From: Lutibacter sp. Hel_I_33_5
GTDB taxonomy: Bacteria; Bacteroidota; Bacteroidia; Flavobacteriales; Flavobacteriaceae
DNA: 64,000 nucleotides
Reading direction: 5' to 3'
Assembly (NCBI RefSeq): GCF_007827455.1
Contig: NZ_VISM01000001.1
Span: forward strand, 1,651,501-1,715,500
The position numbers were made by a program, and so were the translations under genes. Below, in pieces: positions 44,766-54,149 of this stretch; position 1 is the stretch's first letter, and every line of letters begins with the position of its first letter. The notes below the pieces were generated by a model. The model ran no database searches. It had not been told where the DNA came from and saw only the letters and a list, made by a program, of their open reading frames with translations.

Positions 44766-46403
44766 TTATCTACCATTAACCATTCTGTCAGCCATACGTA
44801 ATGCATTATAAGCATTTACTACTCTACCTGAAACCGACAACTCTGAAAAAGGAACTAATTCTCCTTTAGGATTTGCTTGGCTTCTAGAACCTGGTTTTAC
44901 AACTTCTAAGTCAACTTTAGTACCTGAATTCATTAAAATATGTTTTACCTGACTTGCAGATAACTTAGGATAATACGATCTAATTAATGCTGCCACACCT
45001 GCAGTAGATGGAGCTGCCATAGAAGTACCACTAAATTTCTTGTAATCTCCTTCTGGAGTAGTAGAATGTATTTGAACACCTGGCGCAAAAACATCTACAT
45101 TAATTTTACCATAGTTAGAAAAACCTGCAGGCATATTCTCATTATAATTAGCACTCATGGCACCAATACAAATAAAATTATCTGAAATTTCAGTTTTTAA
45201 ATCTTCTGAATCATTTGGAAACGTTTTTTCTACATCAATATTTGCACCGTCATTACCTGCTGCATTTACAATCAATACATCATTTTTTTCAGCGTATTTT
45301 ATTGCGTCAAAAACCCATTCTTTATTTGGAGAAAATCCTTTACCAAAACTTGTATTAATTACTTTTGCTCCATTATCTACAGCATAACGAATTCCTAAAG
45401 CTACATCTTTATCGTATTCATCTCCATCAGAAACAGATCGTACTGCCATAATTTTTACATTATTAGCAACACCGTTCATTCCTTTTCCATTATTTCTTGT
45501 TGCTCCTATAATTCCAGAAACATGAGAACCATGTGCTTCATCTTTTGTAGAATGTCCAGAATTTCCATCGCCATTTCCAGGTTTATCATTTATATCATAC
45601 GCATTATCTCCAACAGGAATTCTATAATCTGTTTTTAAGTTTTCACCACTTAACGTTGCATCGGCTTTTTTAACTAATCCTTCTAAAACTTTTTTAATTC
45701 CAGGGATTGTATATCCGTTTCTTTTAGCAAAGTCTGCTGTACCCTTAGCTGCTTTTAACTTTTCATCATCGGACTTAATTGCCTCTATTTCTTTATCTGT
45801 ATAATCTTCTTTACCGAGATGACCTGATAAAATTTTATGTGCAGAAGTCACGTTATCTAGCATTCCTCCGTAGCGTTTTTTATTACCTTCCGCTTCTTTC
45901 ACCTTTTTATCTTGAAACTTTTTAACCTCAGCTACAGTTTCTGCGTCAGCAATAGAAGGGTTCATTAAAATACGTTCGTATTCTAAATGTTCTTTATATG
46001 AATTTCCTAAAAAATTCCACCCATTAATATCATCTACATACCCATTATTATCATCGTCTTTATTATTTCCTGCAATCTCTTTTTTGTTAACCCAAGCAAC
46101 ATCTTTTAAATCTTCATGTTTTAAGTCTGTACCAGAATCAACAACACCAACAACAACCTCAATACCTGTTTTTCCTTTTAAAAATTCGTAAGCTTTGTTA
46201 ATGCTCATTCCAGGAATAGAATCTTTTTCTAAATCTAAATGTTGCCAATTATCTTTTTCTGCATCTGTTAATGCTCCTTTTTTAGCTGTTGCATTTACAA
46301 CTATATTTGATCCGTTTGGAACGGCTATTTTATTTATTGAACTACAACTTGACAAAACTGTTGCCGCAACAACGCTGTACATTAATGGTTTTAATACTCT
46401 CAT
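44766..46403 (-). CDS. Subtilisin-like S8 serine peptidase, lipoprotein
   Basis: A 545-residue exported protease. Lipobox VLSSC (Cys20) after a short signal peptide. Catalytic triad motifs: VVGVVDSGTDLKHEDL (Asp), HGSHVSGIIGATRNNGKGM (His) and FSGTSMAAPSTAGVAALI (Ser); VNAAGNDG is the oxyanion region. An insert of about 160 residues, rich in Lys and Glu, separates the Asp and His motifs, typical of a Bacteroidota subgroup. No type IX sorting domain is present, in keeping with lipidation. The MBL gene lies 13 bases upstream, so the two may share a transcript. Confidence 0.93.
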   Translation of the reverse strand: MRVLKPLMYSVVAATVLSSCSSINKIAVPNGSNIVVNATAKKGALTDAEKDNWQHLDLEKDSIPGMSINKAYEFLKGKTGIEVVVGVVDSGTDLKHEDLKDVAWVNKKEIAGNNKDDDNNGYVDDINGWNFLGNSYKEHLEYERILMNPSIADAETVAEVKKFQDKKVKEAEGNKKRYGGMLDNVTSAHKILSGHLGKEDYTDKEIEAIKSDDEKLKAAKGTADFAKRNGYTIPGIKKVLEGLVKKADATLSGENLKTDYRIPVGDNAYDINDKPGNGDGNSGHSTKDEAHGSHVSGIIGATRNNGKGMNGVANNVKIMAVRSVSDGDEYDKDVALGIRYAVDNGAKVINTSFGKGFSPNKEWVFDAIKYAEKNDVLIVNAAGNDGANIDVEKTFPNDSEDLKTEISDNFICIGAMSANYNENMPAGFSNYGKINVDVFAPGVQIHSTTPEGDYKKFSGTSMAAPSTAGVAALIRSYYPKLSASQVKHILMNSGTKVDLEVVKPGSRSQANPKGELVPFSELSVSGRVVNAYNALRMADRMVNGR

Positions 46404-46416
46404 AATCTCACTTATC

Positions 46417-47262
46417 TTAATTAAATATATCTTTAAATTTATAACTTTCTTTTAATCGTACTCCTTTTTCGGTTTGTTTTACGGTACATAATTCATTGTG
46501 TGCATCATGCTCTAAAAACAAGTAATAATCATTTTTAGCAGCTTCGTTTAAAAAAGCTGATTTTTCTTTAATCGTTAACAATGGTCTTGTATCATACCCC
46601 ATTACATAAGGTAACGGAATATGGCCAACAGTTGGTAATAAATCTGCCATGAAAACAATTGTTTTCCCTTGATATTGAATCTTAGGCAACATTTGCTTTT
46701 CTGTATGACCATCCATAAACAACACATTAAAACCAACTTGGTCTTTTGCGTTTCTGTGGACAAAATTTAATTGCCCACTTTCTTTTATTGGATTGATGTT
46801 CTCTTTTAAAAATGATGCTTTCTCTCTTGGATTTGGTTCTGTTGCCCATTTCCAATGATTTTCATTAGACCAAAACTTTGCGTTTTTAAATGCTGGTTGA
46901 TAACCCGTTTTAGCAGCATTCCATTCAATTGAACCACCGCAATGATCAAAATGTAAATGTGTTAAAAAAACATCGGTAATATCATCTCTATGAAAACCAT
47001 GTTTTGCTAACGAAGCGTCTAAAGAAAAATCGCCAAACAAAAAATAGTACCCAAAAAACTTTTCAGATTGCTTATTTCCCATCCCTGTATCTACTAATAT
47101 CAGTCTTTCACCATCTTCTATAAGCATGCAACGCATACTCATTTCTATCATATTATTACTATCAGAAGGGTTAGTTTTTTGCCACAAAGATTTTGGAACA
47201 ACGCCAAACATTGCACCACCATCTAACTTAAAGTTTCCTGTTTCTATTGGATAAATTTTCAT
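46417..47262 (-). CDS. MBL-fold metallo-hydrolase
   Basis: A 281-residue cytoplasmic metallo-beta-lactamase-fold enzyme. Zinc ligands: FLTHLHFDHCGGS (HxHxDH), LFMDGHTEKQMLP (His), FMADLLPTVGHIPLP (Asp) and FLEHDA (His). LVDTGMG precedes the first cluster. The group is close to quorum-quenching lactonase-like hydrolases, but a substrate cannot be assigned. The first codon was moved from TTG (47265) to the next codon, ATG (47262). Confidence 0.85.
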   Translation of the reverse strand: MKIYPIETGNFKLDGGAMFGVVPKSLWQKTNPSDSNNMIEMSMRCMLIEDGERLILVDTGMGNKQSEKFFGYYFLFGDFSLDASLAKHGFHRDDITDVFLTHLHFDHCGGSIEWNAAKTGYQPAFKNAKFWSNENHWKWATEPNPREKASFLKENINPIKESGQLNFVHRNAKDQVGFNVLFMDGHTEKQMLPKIQYQGKTIVFMADLLPTVGHIPLPYVMGYDTRPLLTIKEKSAFLNEAAKNDYYLFLEHDAHNELCTVKQTEKGVRLKESYKFKDIFN

Positions 47263-47344
47263 CAAATATTTAAAAAAGAAAGCCTTTACCTAGGCAAAGT
47301 TTACAAATATGCAGAAAATTAACGAATTTTTTGTTAAATAAAAC

Positions 47345-47376
47345 AAAAAACGCATCAATAAGTTGATGCGTTTTTT
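47345..47376 (-). terminator. Terminator after tRNA-Cys
   Basis: AAAAAACGCATCAA pairs with TTGATGCGTTTTTT around a 4-base loop, starting 3 bases after the tRNA 3' end. Confidence 0.88.
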
Positions 47377-47378
47377 TG

Positions 47379-47449
47379 AGGTGTCGAGCGGATTCGAACC
47401 GCTGTAGATGGTGTTGCAGACCACTGCCTAGCCACTCGGCCACGACACC
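47379..47449 (-). tRNA. tRNA-Cys (GCA)
   Basis: A full cloverleaf on the minus strand: acceptor GGTGTCG/CGACACC, D arm TGGCCGAGTGG, anticodon loop CTGCAAC with anticodon GCA, T arm CGGTTCGAATCCG, and discriminator U, as expected for cysteine. The CCA end is not encoded. It stands between folB and the MBL gene and has its own terminator. Confidence 0.97.
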
Positions 47450-47498
47450 CTTTTGGGACGACAAATTTAAGTAATTTATCGTTTTGGGCAAGCCTTTT

Positions 47499-47861
47499 TT
47501 ACTTTTTACGCTTTTTTGATAGAATTACTGCAACCTCAGCAACATTTCCACCAATTGGCGGATTTAATTTTGCCACTGATACTTCTGCTTTTTCTAGCAT
47601 CGAAATTTCATCAAAAAAACGTGTCATTATGCGTTGAGCTACTTCTTCTAATAATTTAGAACGTATTGCCATTTCTTGTTTTACAATATAGTTTAACAAT
47701 ACATAGTCTACCGTATCAGAAAGTTCATCTGATTTAGAAGATTTTTTTAAATCAGCCTTAACCTCAACATCAACTCTATACCAAGAACCAATTTTCGCTT
47801 CTTCATCTAAACATCCATGATAGGCGTACAATTTTATATTGCTCACTTTAATTCTTCCCAT
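47499..47861 (-). CDS. folB: Dihydroneopterin aldolase
   Basis: FolB splits dihydroneopterin to 6-hydroxymethyl-dihydropterin in folate synthesis. The 120 residues match the family: KVSNIKLYAYHGCLDEEAKIG (conserved YHG and Glu), SDELSDTVDYVLL, LLEEVAQRI and VSVAKLNPPIGGNVAEVAV with the catalytic lysine. It lies 17 bases after the zinc-ribbon gene on the same strand. Confidence 0.95.
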   Translation of the reverse strand: MGRIKVSNIKLYAYHGCLDEEAKIGSWYRVDVEVKADLKKSSKSDELSDTVDYVLLNYIVKQEMAIRSKLLEEVAQRIMTRFFDEISMLEKAEVSVAKLNPPIGGNVAEVAVILSKKRKK

Positions 47862-47878
47862 AAAACAAAGATACTATC

Positions 47879-48094
47879 TTATCCTGTAAAGAAATCAAAA
47901 ATATTACTTAATGCGCCAGTTTCTGCTTTATAAAATTCGGTATAACTACAACGTTCACAAGTTACACTTGAGTATTTCTGATTTTGAATGTCAAAAATTT
48001 TAGATAAAGTTCCGCCAGTAGCTCTCAACTGTCCAACTTTATAATGTTTACTTGAACATTTTGGACAGGTATAATTTAATGGTTTGTTATTCAT
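47879..48094 (-). CDS. Small zinc-ribbon protein
   Basis: A 71-residue protein with two CxxC knuckles, YTCPKCSSKHYKVGQLRATG and TCERCSYTEFYKA, spaced as in a zinc ribbon; the GG-containing linker and the C-terminal FDFFTG are shared by related small bacterial proteins. It might bind nucleic acid or act in metal handling; no role is known. It is followed by folB. Confidence 0.8.
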   Translation of the reverse strand: MNNKPLNYTCPKCSSKHYKVGQLRATGGTLSKIFDIQNQKYSSVTCERCSYTEFYKAETGALSNIFDFFTG

Positions 48095-48173
48095 AAAATA
48101 TAGGGTTTACTTATTAGAAGCTTAATTTGCTATAATGTTACAAAACCAGCTATTTTACAACATAAATTTTATG

Positions 48174-48181
48174 TAATTTTG
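48174..48181 (+). promoter_or_regulatory. Candidate -7 box of glnS
   Basis: TAATTTTG fits TAnnTTTG and lies 24 bases before the glnS ATG, with the start point near 48188. The -33 region shows only a T-rich run, no clear TTG. Confidence 0.4.
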
Positions 48182-48205
48182 CAGCTTCAATCATAGAAAA
48201 GAAAC

Positions 48206-49891
48206 ATGTCAGAAGAATCAAAATCTTTAAATTTTTTAGAACAAATTATTGAAGAAGATTTGGCAAATGGAATGCCGAAAGAAAATTTACGTTTTCGTTT
48301 TCCACCAGAACCTAATGGATATTTACATATTGGTCATACTAAGGCAATCGGAATTAGTTTTGGTTTGGGTGAAAAATATGATGCGCCTGTAAATCTTCGT
48401 TTTGATGATACAAACCCTGCCAAAGAAGAGCAAGAATATGTTGATGCAATTAAAGCAGATATTAAATGGTTAGGATATACTTGGGCAAACGAATTGTATT
48501 CTTCAGACTATTTTCAACAATTATATGATTGGGCTATTTTATTGATAAAAGACGGAAAAGCATATGTAGATTCTCAATCTTCTGAAGCTATGCGTGAACA
48601 AAAAGGAACACCTACACAAGTTGGAACAAACAGCCCTTTTAGAGATAGAACTATTGAAGAAAACTTGGAATTATTCCAAGGAATGAAAGATGATAAGTTT
48701 AAAGAAGGTGATCATACATTACGAGCAAAAATTGACATGGCTGATGATAATATGTTAATGAGAGATCCATTAATGTATAGAATTATGTACAAAGATCATC
48801 ATAGAACTGGTTCAGATTGGTGTATTTATCCAATGTATGATTGGACACATGGTGAAAGCGATTATATTGAACAAATATCTCACTCTTTATGTTCATTAGA
48901 ATTTAAACCTCACAGAAAACTATACAACTGGTTTCGTGAGCATGTGTATGAATATAGCAAATCAGAATTTCCAAACCCACCGAAACAACGTGAGTTTTCT
49001 AGATTAAACTTAAGTTATACCATTATGAGCAAACGTAAGTTGCTAAAATTGGTAGAAGAAAATATTGTATCTGGTTGGGACGATCCTAGAATGCCAACTA
49101 TTTCTGGTTTAAGAAGACGTGGGTATACACCAGCTTCCATCAGAAATTTTATTGAAACTGTTGGAGTTTCTAAGCGCGAGAATGTAATTGATGTAGCTCT
49201 TTTAGAATTCAAAATTCGAGAAGATTTAAACAACACTGCAAAAAGAGTGATGGGCGTTTTAGATCCTGTAAAAGTGATTATCGATAATTATCCTGAAGAT
49301 AAAGAAGAAATTTTAGATGCTAATTATAATGATTATGAAGAAGGGTTTGGAAGTAGAGAAGTTCCTTTTTCTAGAGAGATTTATATAGAACGAGAAGATT
49401 TTAGAGAAGAAGCAAATAAAAAATTCTTCCGATTAAAATTAGGGAAAGAAGTACGTTTAAAAAATGCCTATTTTATTACAGCAACTAGTTGCGAAAAAGA
49501 TGAAAACGGAAATATTACTGTAATTCATTGTACCTATGATCCGTTAACAAAATCTGGAATGGATACCGAAGAAAGCAAACGAAAAGTAAAAGGTACGTTG
49601 CATTGGGTTTCTGTAAAACATGCTATAAAAGCAGAAGTTAGAGCGTATGATAGACTGTTTTTAGATGAAGCGCCAGATAGCCATAAAGACAAAGATTATA
49701 TGGAGTTTGTAAATCCAAATTCTTTAGAAAAAATTACTGCTTTTTTAGAACCTAGTTTACAAACTGCAAAAATTGGAGAGCGTTTTCAGTTTCAACGTTT
49801 AGGGTATTTTAATGTTGATGATGATTCTACTTCAGAAAACTTAGTATTCAATAAAACAGTTGGATTAAGAGATAATTGGTCTAAAAAATAA
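48206..49891 (+). CDS. glnS: Glutamine--tRNA ligase
   Basis: A class I synthetase of 561 residues. PPEPNGYLHIGHTKAIG is the HIGH motif near residue 32, RFDDTNPAKEEQEYVDAI follows, and the KMSKS equivalent is YTIMSKRKLLKLV near 273. WDDPRMPTISGLRRRGYTP and HCTYDPLTKSG (C-terminal anticodon-binding region) distinguish GlnRS from GluRS. Presence of glnS means direct glutaminylation of tRNA-Gln, usual in Bacteroidota. Confidence 0.97.
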   Translation: MSEESKSLNFLEQIIEEDLANGMPKENLRFRFPPEPNGYLHIGHTKAIGISFGLGEKYDAPVNLRFDDTNPAKEEQEYVDAIKADIKWLGYTWANELYSSDYFQQLYDWAILLIKDGKAYVDSQSSEAMREQKGTPTQVGTNSPFRDRTIEENLELFQGMKDDKFKEGDHTLRAKIDMADDNMLMRDPLMYRIMYKDHHRTGSDWCIYPMYDWTHGESDYIEQISHSLCSLEFKPHRKLYNWFREHVYEYSKSEFPNPPKQREFSRLNLSYTIMSKRKLLKLVEENIVSGWDDPRMPTISGLRRRGYTPASIRNFIETVGVSKRENVIDVALLEFKIREDLNNTAKRVMGVLDPVKVIIDNYPEDKEEILDANYNDYEEGFGSREVPFSREIYIEREDFREEANKKFFRLKLGKEVRLKNAYFITATSCEKDENGNITVIHCTYDPLTKSGMDTEESKRKVKGTLHWVSVKHAIKAEVRAYDRLFLDEAPDSHKDKDYMEFVNPNSLEKITAFLEPSLQTAKIGERFQFQRLGYFNVDDDSTSENLVFNKTVGLRDNWSKK

Positions 49892-49897
49892 ACGAAA

Positions 49898-49925
49898 TGT
49901 CAGTTCGAGACGCACTAAAGAACTC
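49898..49925. repeat. Possible remnant of a dispersed TGTCAGTTCGAG repeat
   Basis: TGTCAGTTCGAG and a nearby AGAACTCTT resemble the two arms of a short palindromic repeat scattered in flavobacterial intergenic DNA. The copy is short and imperfect, and the match is from memory. Confidence 0.3.
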
Positions 49926-49941
49926 TTAAAATAGTTAACTT

Positions 49942-50250
49942 ATGAAAAAATTACTTTTAGTATTCGTACTGATTTTAACTTCTTGTGCAGAACAGAAAGC
50001 AAAAAAACAACTTGCAGAAGTTTCTTGTGGTCAATGTAAGTTTGGATTAGAAAGTCAAAGTGGTTGCGATTTAGCCATAAAAATTGACGACAAAGCTTAT
50101 TTTGTTGATGGTGTACATATTGATGATTATGGTGATGCACACGATCTTAACACAGGTTTTTGTAATGTTATCAGAAAAGCAGAAGTTGTTGGCGAGATTA
50201 AAAATAATCGCTTTTTCGCTTCCTCATTAAAATTAGTTGATAGCGAATAA
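49942..50250 (+). CDS. Small lipoprotein, DUF6370-like
   Basis: A 102-residue lipoprotein with lipobox LILTSC (Cys15). The mature part has VSCGQCKFGLESQSGCDLAI, KAYFVDGVHIDD, GDAHDLNTGFCNVIRKAEV and VGEIKNNRF. Four conserved Cys and an Asp-Ala-His motif suggest a metal or redox site. I recognise the pattern as family DUF6370; function unknown. It is 50 bases after glnS and convergent with the aldo/keto reductase (1-base gap). Confidence 0.72.
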   Translation: MKKLLLVFVLILTSCAEQKAKKQLAEVSCGQCKFGLESQSGCDLAIKIDDKAYFVDGVHIDDYGDAHDLNTGFCNVIRKAEVVGEIKNNRFFASSLKLVDSE

Positions 50251-50251
50251 T

Positions 50252-51292
50252 CTATGGTGCTGGATTAGGAATTTCTTGATGTACTTTTTCAATTTCAGAT
50301 AAAGTTTCATCAGATAAATTAATATTAATACTTCCAATATTTTCTTTTAATTGACTCATTTTTGTTGCACCAATAATATTAGAAGTTACAAACGGTAATT
50401 GATTGATAAAAGCCAAAGACAATTCTGTTAATGAGATATTATTTCTTTTAGCAATCTCTAAATATTTTGACACAGCGGTTGTAGAACTTTCTGATGTATA
50501 TCTAGCCACAAAACGAGGAAATAAGGTTCCTCTAGCTCCTTCCGGTAAATTTCCGTTTAAATATTTTCCAGTTAGAATACCTTGTGCTAAGGGTGAATAC
50601 GCCAATAAACCTATATTTTCTCTTAAAGAAACTTCACTCATTCCAACTTCATACCCTCTATGAATTAAAGAATAGGAATTCTGAATAGTAACGGGTCTTG
50701 GTAACTTATTAGCTTCTGAAGTTTGCAAATATTTCATGGTTCCCCAAGGAGTTTCATTAGATAAACCAATGTGTTTTATTTTTCCTTGTTTGATAAAATC
50801 TTGCAGAGTTTCTAAAATTTCTAAGTGATTTTCAGCTTCTTTGGTTGCTGTCTTAAAAGGGTAATCTCTAACCCCAAAACAATTAACACCTCTTGATGGC
50901 CAATGTAATTGATATAAATCTATATAATCGGTTTGTAAACGCTGTAAACTATTTTCTAGAGCTTCAATAATGGCTCTTTTACTAAACCCATCTTTTCTAA
51001 TATGAGCTGTATAATCTCCACCACCAGCAATTTTAGACGTTAGAACAACCTTTTCTCTATTCCCAGTTTTTTTAAACCAAGATCCAATAATTCTTTCTGT
51101 ATCACCATAACTTTCTGGAGTTGCAGGAACAGGATATAATTCTGCAGCATCAAAAAAATTGACCCCTTTTTCTAAAGCATAATCCATTTGCTCATGTGCT
51201 TCTGCTTCTGTGTTTTGCATTCCCCAAGTCATGGTTCCTAAACAGATTTTAGAAACTTTTACATCGGTATTTGGTAAGGTTGTGTATTTCAT
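50252..51292 (-). CDS. Aldo/keto reductase (Tas-like)
   Basis: A 346-residue NADPH-dependent TIM-barrel oxidoreductase. MKYTTLPNTDVKVSKICLGT opens the protein, FFDAAELYPVPATPESYGDTE holds the catalytic Asp and Tyr, VVLTSKIAGG the Lys, and DLYQLHWPSRGVNCFG the His; IGLSNETPWG and YSPLAQGILTGKY follow. Length and sequence resemble E. coli Tas. The ATG at 51292 is chosen because the 24 extra residues from 51364 lack homology. Substrate unknown. Confidence 0.9.
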   Translation of the reverse strand: MKYTTLPNTDVKVSKICLGTMTWGMQNTEAEAHEQMDYALEKGVNFFDAAELYPVPATPESYGDTERIIGSWFKKTGNREKVVLTSKIAGGGDYTAHIRKDGFSKRAIIEALENSLQRLQTDYIDLYQLHWPSRGVNCFGVRDYPFKTATKEAENHLEILETLQDFIKQGKIKHIGLSNETPWGTMKYLQTSEANKLPRPVTIQNSYSLIHRGYEVGMSEVSLRENIGLLAYSPLAQGILTGKYLNGNLPEGARGTLFPRFVARYTSESSTTAVSKYLEIAKRNNISLTELSLAFINQLPFVTSNIIGATKMSQLKENIGSININLSDETLSEIEKVHQEIPNPAP

Positions 51293-51397
51293 TTTTTGAT
51301 GTGTATGCGTTAATTTGTTTAATGGTGTAATTGTAAAATCTAATGAACTCGAAAAAAAAGTCAATAAACGAAATTAAAGCTTATTCAGCTTAAAAAC

Positions 51398-51432
51398 AAT
51401 AAGCGTATAATTTTTAAAATTATACGCTTATA
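51398..51432 (-). terminator. Terminator after pgk
   Basis: ATAAGCGTATAATTT pairs with AAATTATACGCTTAT around a short AT loop; a modest T run (GTTTTTAAG) follows on the minus strand. It lies 53 bases past the pgk stop. Confidence 0.65.
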
Positions 51433-51484
51433 AGATTCTATTATAGTTGCTTGAAAACGAATAAACCGTTAAGCAAATAAACTT

Positions 51485-52672
51485 TTATTTTAAAATAGCT
51501 TCAATTCCTGGTAAAGATTTTCCTTCTAACATTTCTAACATAGCACCTCCACCAGTAGAAACATAACTTACTTTATCAGCAAAACCGAATTGTTTAACAG
51601 CAGCAACAGAGTCTCCACCACCAACTAAAGAAAACGTTCCGTTTTTAGTAGCTTTATCAATAGAGTGCCCAAGAGCAATTGTTCCGCCAGCAAAAGATTC
51701 CATTTCAAAAACACCTAAAGGTCCATTCCATAAAATAGTTTTACATTGATTTACAATTCCATCAAAAATTTCTCTTGATTTTGGACCCGCATCAACACCT
51801 TCCCATCCATCAGGAATTTTATCAATATCAAGAATTTGTTGATTGGCATCATTAGAGAAATCATCAGCAGCAACAACATCTACAGGAATATGAACTTGTA
51901 CGTTTTTAGCTTTTGCTTGTTTTAAAAGATCTAAAGCCAATTCCATTTTATCATCTTCACAAATAGAGTTTCCAATCTTTCCTCCTTGCGCTTTAATAAA
52001 GGTAAAACTCATTCCACCACCAATAATTAAGTGGTCTACTTTGTCTAAAATATTTTCGATAACAGTAATTTTCGATGATACTTTTGCACCTCCTAAAATT
52101 GCCAAAACAGGTTTTTCCGAATTGTTTAAAACCTTATCTATACTTTCAATCTCTCTTGTTAATAAGTTTCCAAAACATTTATTATCTTCAAAAAATTGAG
52201 CAATAATAGTTGTAGAAGCATGCGCTCTATGCGCAGTTCCAAAAGCATCATTTACATAGATATCTCCATGTTTTGCTAACTTCTCAGCAAAATCTTTATC
52301 ACCTTTTTTCTCTTCATCATAAAAACGAAGGTTCTCTAATAATAAAATTTCTCCAGCTTCTAAATTAGTAACAGCTTCATCAGCTTTTTCACCAACACAA
52401 TCATCAACAAACTTTACATTTACACCTAAAATTTCTGTTGCTTTTGCTACAATATGACGTAAAGAAAATTGATCTTGAACTCCTTTTGGTCTTCCTAAAT
52501 GCGACATTAAAACACAGCTTCCTCCTTGTTCTAAAATATCTATAATTGTTGATTTTGCTGCCTGAATTCTAGTGGCATCTGTTACTTTAAACTCGTCGTT
52601 TAAAGGCACGTTAAAATCTACACGAATTATCGCTTTTTTGTTTTCGAAATTAAAATCTTTTAATATTTTCAT
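51485..52672 (-). CDS. pgk: Phosphoglycerate kinase
   Basis: Pgk makes ATP from 1,3-bisphosphoglycerate in glycolysis. With the ATG at 52672 the protein is 395 residues, the usual size; the TTG at 52693 would add seven. Motifs: [72 protein letters not shown] and [13 protein letters not shown], with WNGPLGVFE before the last. Confidence 0.97.
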   Translation of the reverse strand: MKILKDFNFENKKAIIRVDFNVPLNDEFKVTDATRIQAAKSTIIDILEQGGSCVLMSHLGRPKGVQDQFSLRHIVAKATEILGVNVKFVDDCVGEKADEAVTNLEAGEILLLENLRFYDEEKKGDKDFAEKLAKHGDIYVNDAFGTAHRAHASTTIIAQFFEDNKCFGNLLTREIESIDKVLNNSEKPVLAILGGAKVSSKITVIENILDKVDHLIIGGGMSFTFIKAQGGKIGNSICEDDKMELALDLLKQAKAKNVQVHIPVDVVAADDFSNDANQQILDIDKIPDGWEGVDAGPKSREIFDGIVNQCKTILWNGPLGVFEMESFAGGTIALGHSIDKATKNGTFSLVGGGDSVAAVKQFGFADKVSYVSTGGGAMLEMLEGKSLPGIEAILK

Positions 52673-52690
52673 TGATGATGATGTTTTCAA

Positions 52691-52698
52691 CAAAAGTA
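52691..52698 (-). promoter_or_regulatory. Candidate -7 box of pgk
   Basis: Minus-strand TACTTTTG fits TAnnTTTG and would start transcription about 12 bases before the pgk ATG at 52672. It overlaps the alternative TTG start (52691-52693), a further reason to prefer the ATG. No strong -33 TTG. Confidence 0.45.
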
Positions 52699-52899
52699 AC
52701 TAATTCATTACGTTTATTGAAATTGAAAAGTCAAAAACTAATATAACGTTTGCGTAATTTAATCACTTATATTTTTTCAGTAGAAAACTAAATTTATCGC
52801 TAAAAATGCTAAATTTAATTTTCTTCAAGAAACGCTTCGCTAGTTCATGATTTTTATTTCATTTCTTTTATTGGAAATTTTAAATGAAAAAAAATCATG

Positions 52900-52907
52900 T
52901 ACTTTTG
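52900..52907 (+). promoter_or_regulatory. Candidate -7 box of holB
   Basis: TACTTTTG fits TAnnTTTG and ends 3 bases before the ATG at 52911. If it is used, the message would be leaderless or nearly so. The nearest TTG (52871-52873) is 26 bases upstream, farther than the usual spacing. Confidence 0.4.
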
Positions 52908-52910
52908 CAC

Positions 52911-54053
52911 ATGCTTTTCAACCAAATTATCGGTCAAGAACATATTAAAAAACATTTGCAGACGTCTGCAGAAAATGGCAGAATTCCGCATGCGCAATTA
53001 TTTGTAGGAAAAGAAGGAAGTGGTACGTTGCCAATGGCAATTGCCTACGCACAATTTTTATTGTGTAATTTTTCTGATGATTCAGAAACCTGTAATATAA
53101 AATGTAACAAATTACAGCATCCAGATTTACACTTTGCTTTTCCGGTAACCACTAACGATTCTATAAAAAAACACCCAGTAAGTAATTTGTTTTTAGAAGA
53201 TTGGAGGCAGTTTATTAACGAACAGCCGTATGGAAGTTTATTTAACTGGTTACAACATATTGGTGTTGAAAACAAACAGGGTTTAATAGGTGTTGATGAA
53301 GCCTTAGAAATTGTAAAAAAGTTACAACTTAAAAGTTATGAAGGTGGTTTTAAAGTGATGATTATTTGGATGGCTGAAAAAATGAATATTGCAGCTGCCA
53401 ATAAATTATTAAAACTGATTGAAGAGCCGCCAAACAAAACTATTTTCTTGTTAGTTACAGAAAATGAAGAGCAAATTATTAATACAATTAAATCGCGTTG
53501 TCAAGCATTACATTTTCCTAGTTTAAGCGAACAAGACATTGCAAATTCTTTGCAGGTAAATTACCAAGTTTCTGAAAACGAATCGGCTAATATTGCCCAA
53601 CAAGCTGAAGGAAATTATAACAAAGCCCTTCATTTATTAAATAATGATTCTGGAGACGTTATCTTTGAACAATGGTTTGTTACTTGGATTAGAACTGCTT
53701 TTAAAGCCAAAGGAAATGCTGCTGTTGTTCAGCAATTAGTAGCTTGGTCGGATACAATTGCAAAGTCTGGACGAGAAACTCAAAAACGATTTTTGAATTA
53801 CTGTTTACAGTTTTTTAGACAAGCCTTATTGCTTAATTATAAATCGGAAAATTTAGTTTTTATGGAAACAAAAACAGGTTTCGATTTGTCTAAATTTGCT
53901 CCTTTTGTACATGCTGGTAATATTCTAGAAATAGAAAAAGAATTGAATGATGCCATATATCATATCGAAAGAAACGGAAATGCAAAAATAATTTTATTAG
54001 ATTTATCAATGAAATTGACTCGTTTTTTGCATAAAAAAGAGGCTAAGGTCTAA
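52911..54053 (+). CDS. holB: DNA polymerase III subunit delta'
   Basis: A clamp-loader subunit of 380 residues (from ATG 52911; the alternative ATG at 52884 adds nine). FNQIIGQEHIKKHLQTSA opens the AAA+ domain; the Walker A region GKEGSGTLPMA lacks the lysine, as in non-hydrolysing delta'. A Cys-rich zinc module (LLCNFSDDSETCNIKCNKLQHPD) has three visible cysteines instead of four. AAANKLLKLIEEPPNKTIFLLVT and INTIKSRCQALHF (SRC arginine-finger motif) confirm the family. Confidence 0.92.
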   Translation: MLFNQIIGQEHIKKHLQTSAENGRIPHAQLFVGKEGSGTLPMAIAYAQFLLCNFSDDSETCNIKCNKLQHPDLHFAFPVTTNDSIKKHPVSNLFLEDWRQFINEQPYGSLFNWLQHIGVENKQGLIGVDEALEIVKKLQLKSYEGGFKVMIIWMAEKMNIAAANKLLKLIEEPPNKTIFLLVTENEEQIINTIKSRCQALHFPSLSEQDIANSLQVNYQVSENESANIAQQAEGNYNKALHLLNNDSGDVIFEQWFVTWIRTAFKAKGNAAVVQQLVAWSDTIAKSGRETQKRFLNYCLQFFRQALLLNYKSENLVFMETKTGFDLSKFAPFVHAGNILEIEKELNDAIYHIERNGNAKIILLDLSMKLTRFLHKKEAKV

Positions 54054-54056
54054 TAC

Positions 54057-54144
54057 TGTCATTACGAGGAAGAATGACGAAGTAATCTGTTTAATTTAAT
54101 TCTTGTTTTTTAAGAGAGATTGCTTCACTTTGTTCGCAATGACA
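54057..54144. repeat. Dispersed palindromic repeat between convergent genes
   Basis: Two imperfect arms, TGTCATTACGAGGAAG (to AATCT at about 54088) and AGATTGCTTCACTTTGTTCG-CAATGACA, form an 88-base hairpin. The TGTCATTGCGA...AATCT type is a well-known dispersed intergenic element of Bacteroidota and other bacteria. It sits between holB and the MOSC gene, which converge, and may help end transcription of both. Confidence 0.75.
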
Positions 54145-54149
54145 ATTAA

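Noticed and set aside
47270..47491. A 73-residue minus-strand ORF
   Set aside because: It runs across tRNA-Cys and its terminator, so it is a chance reading.
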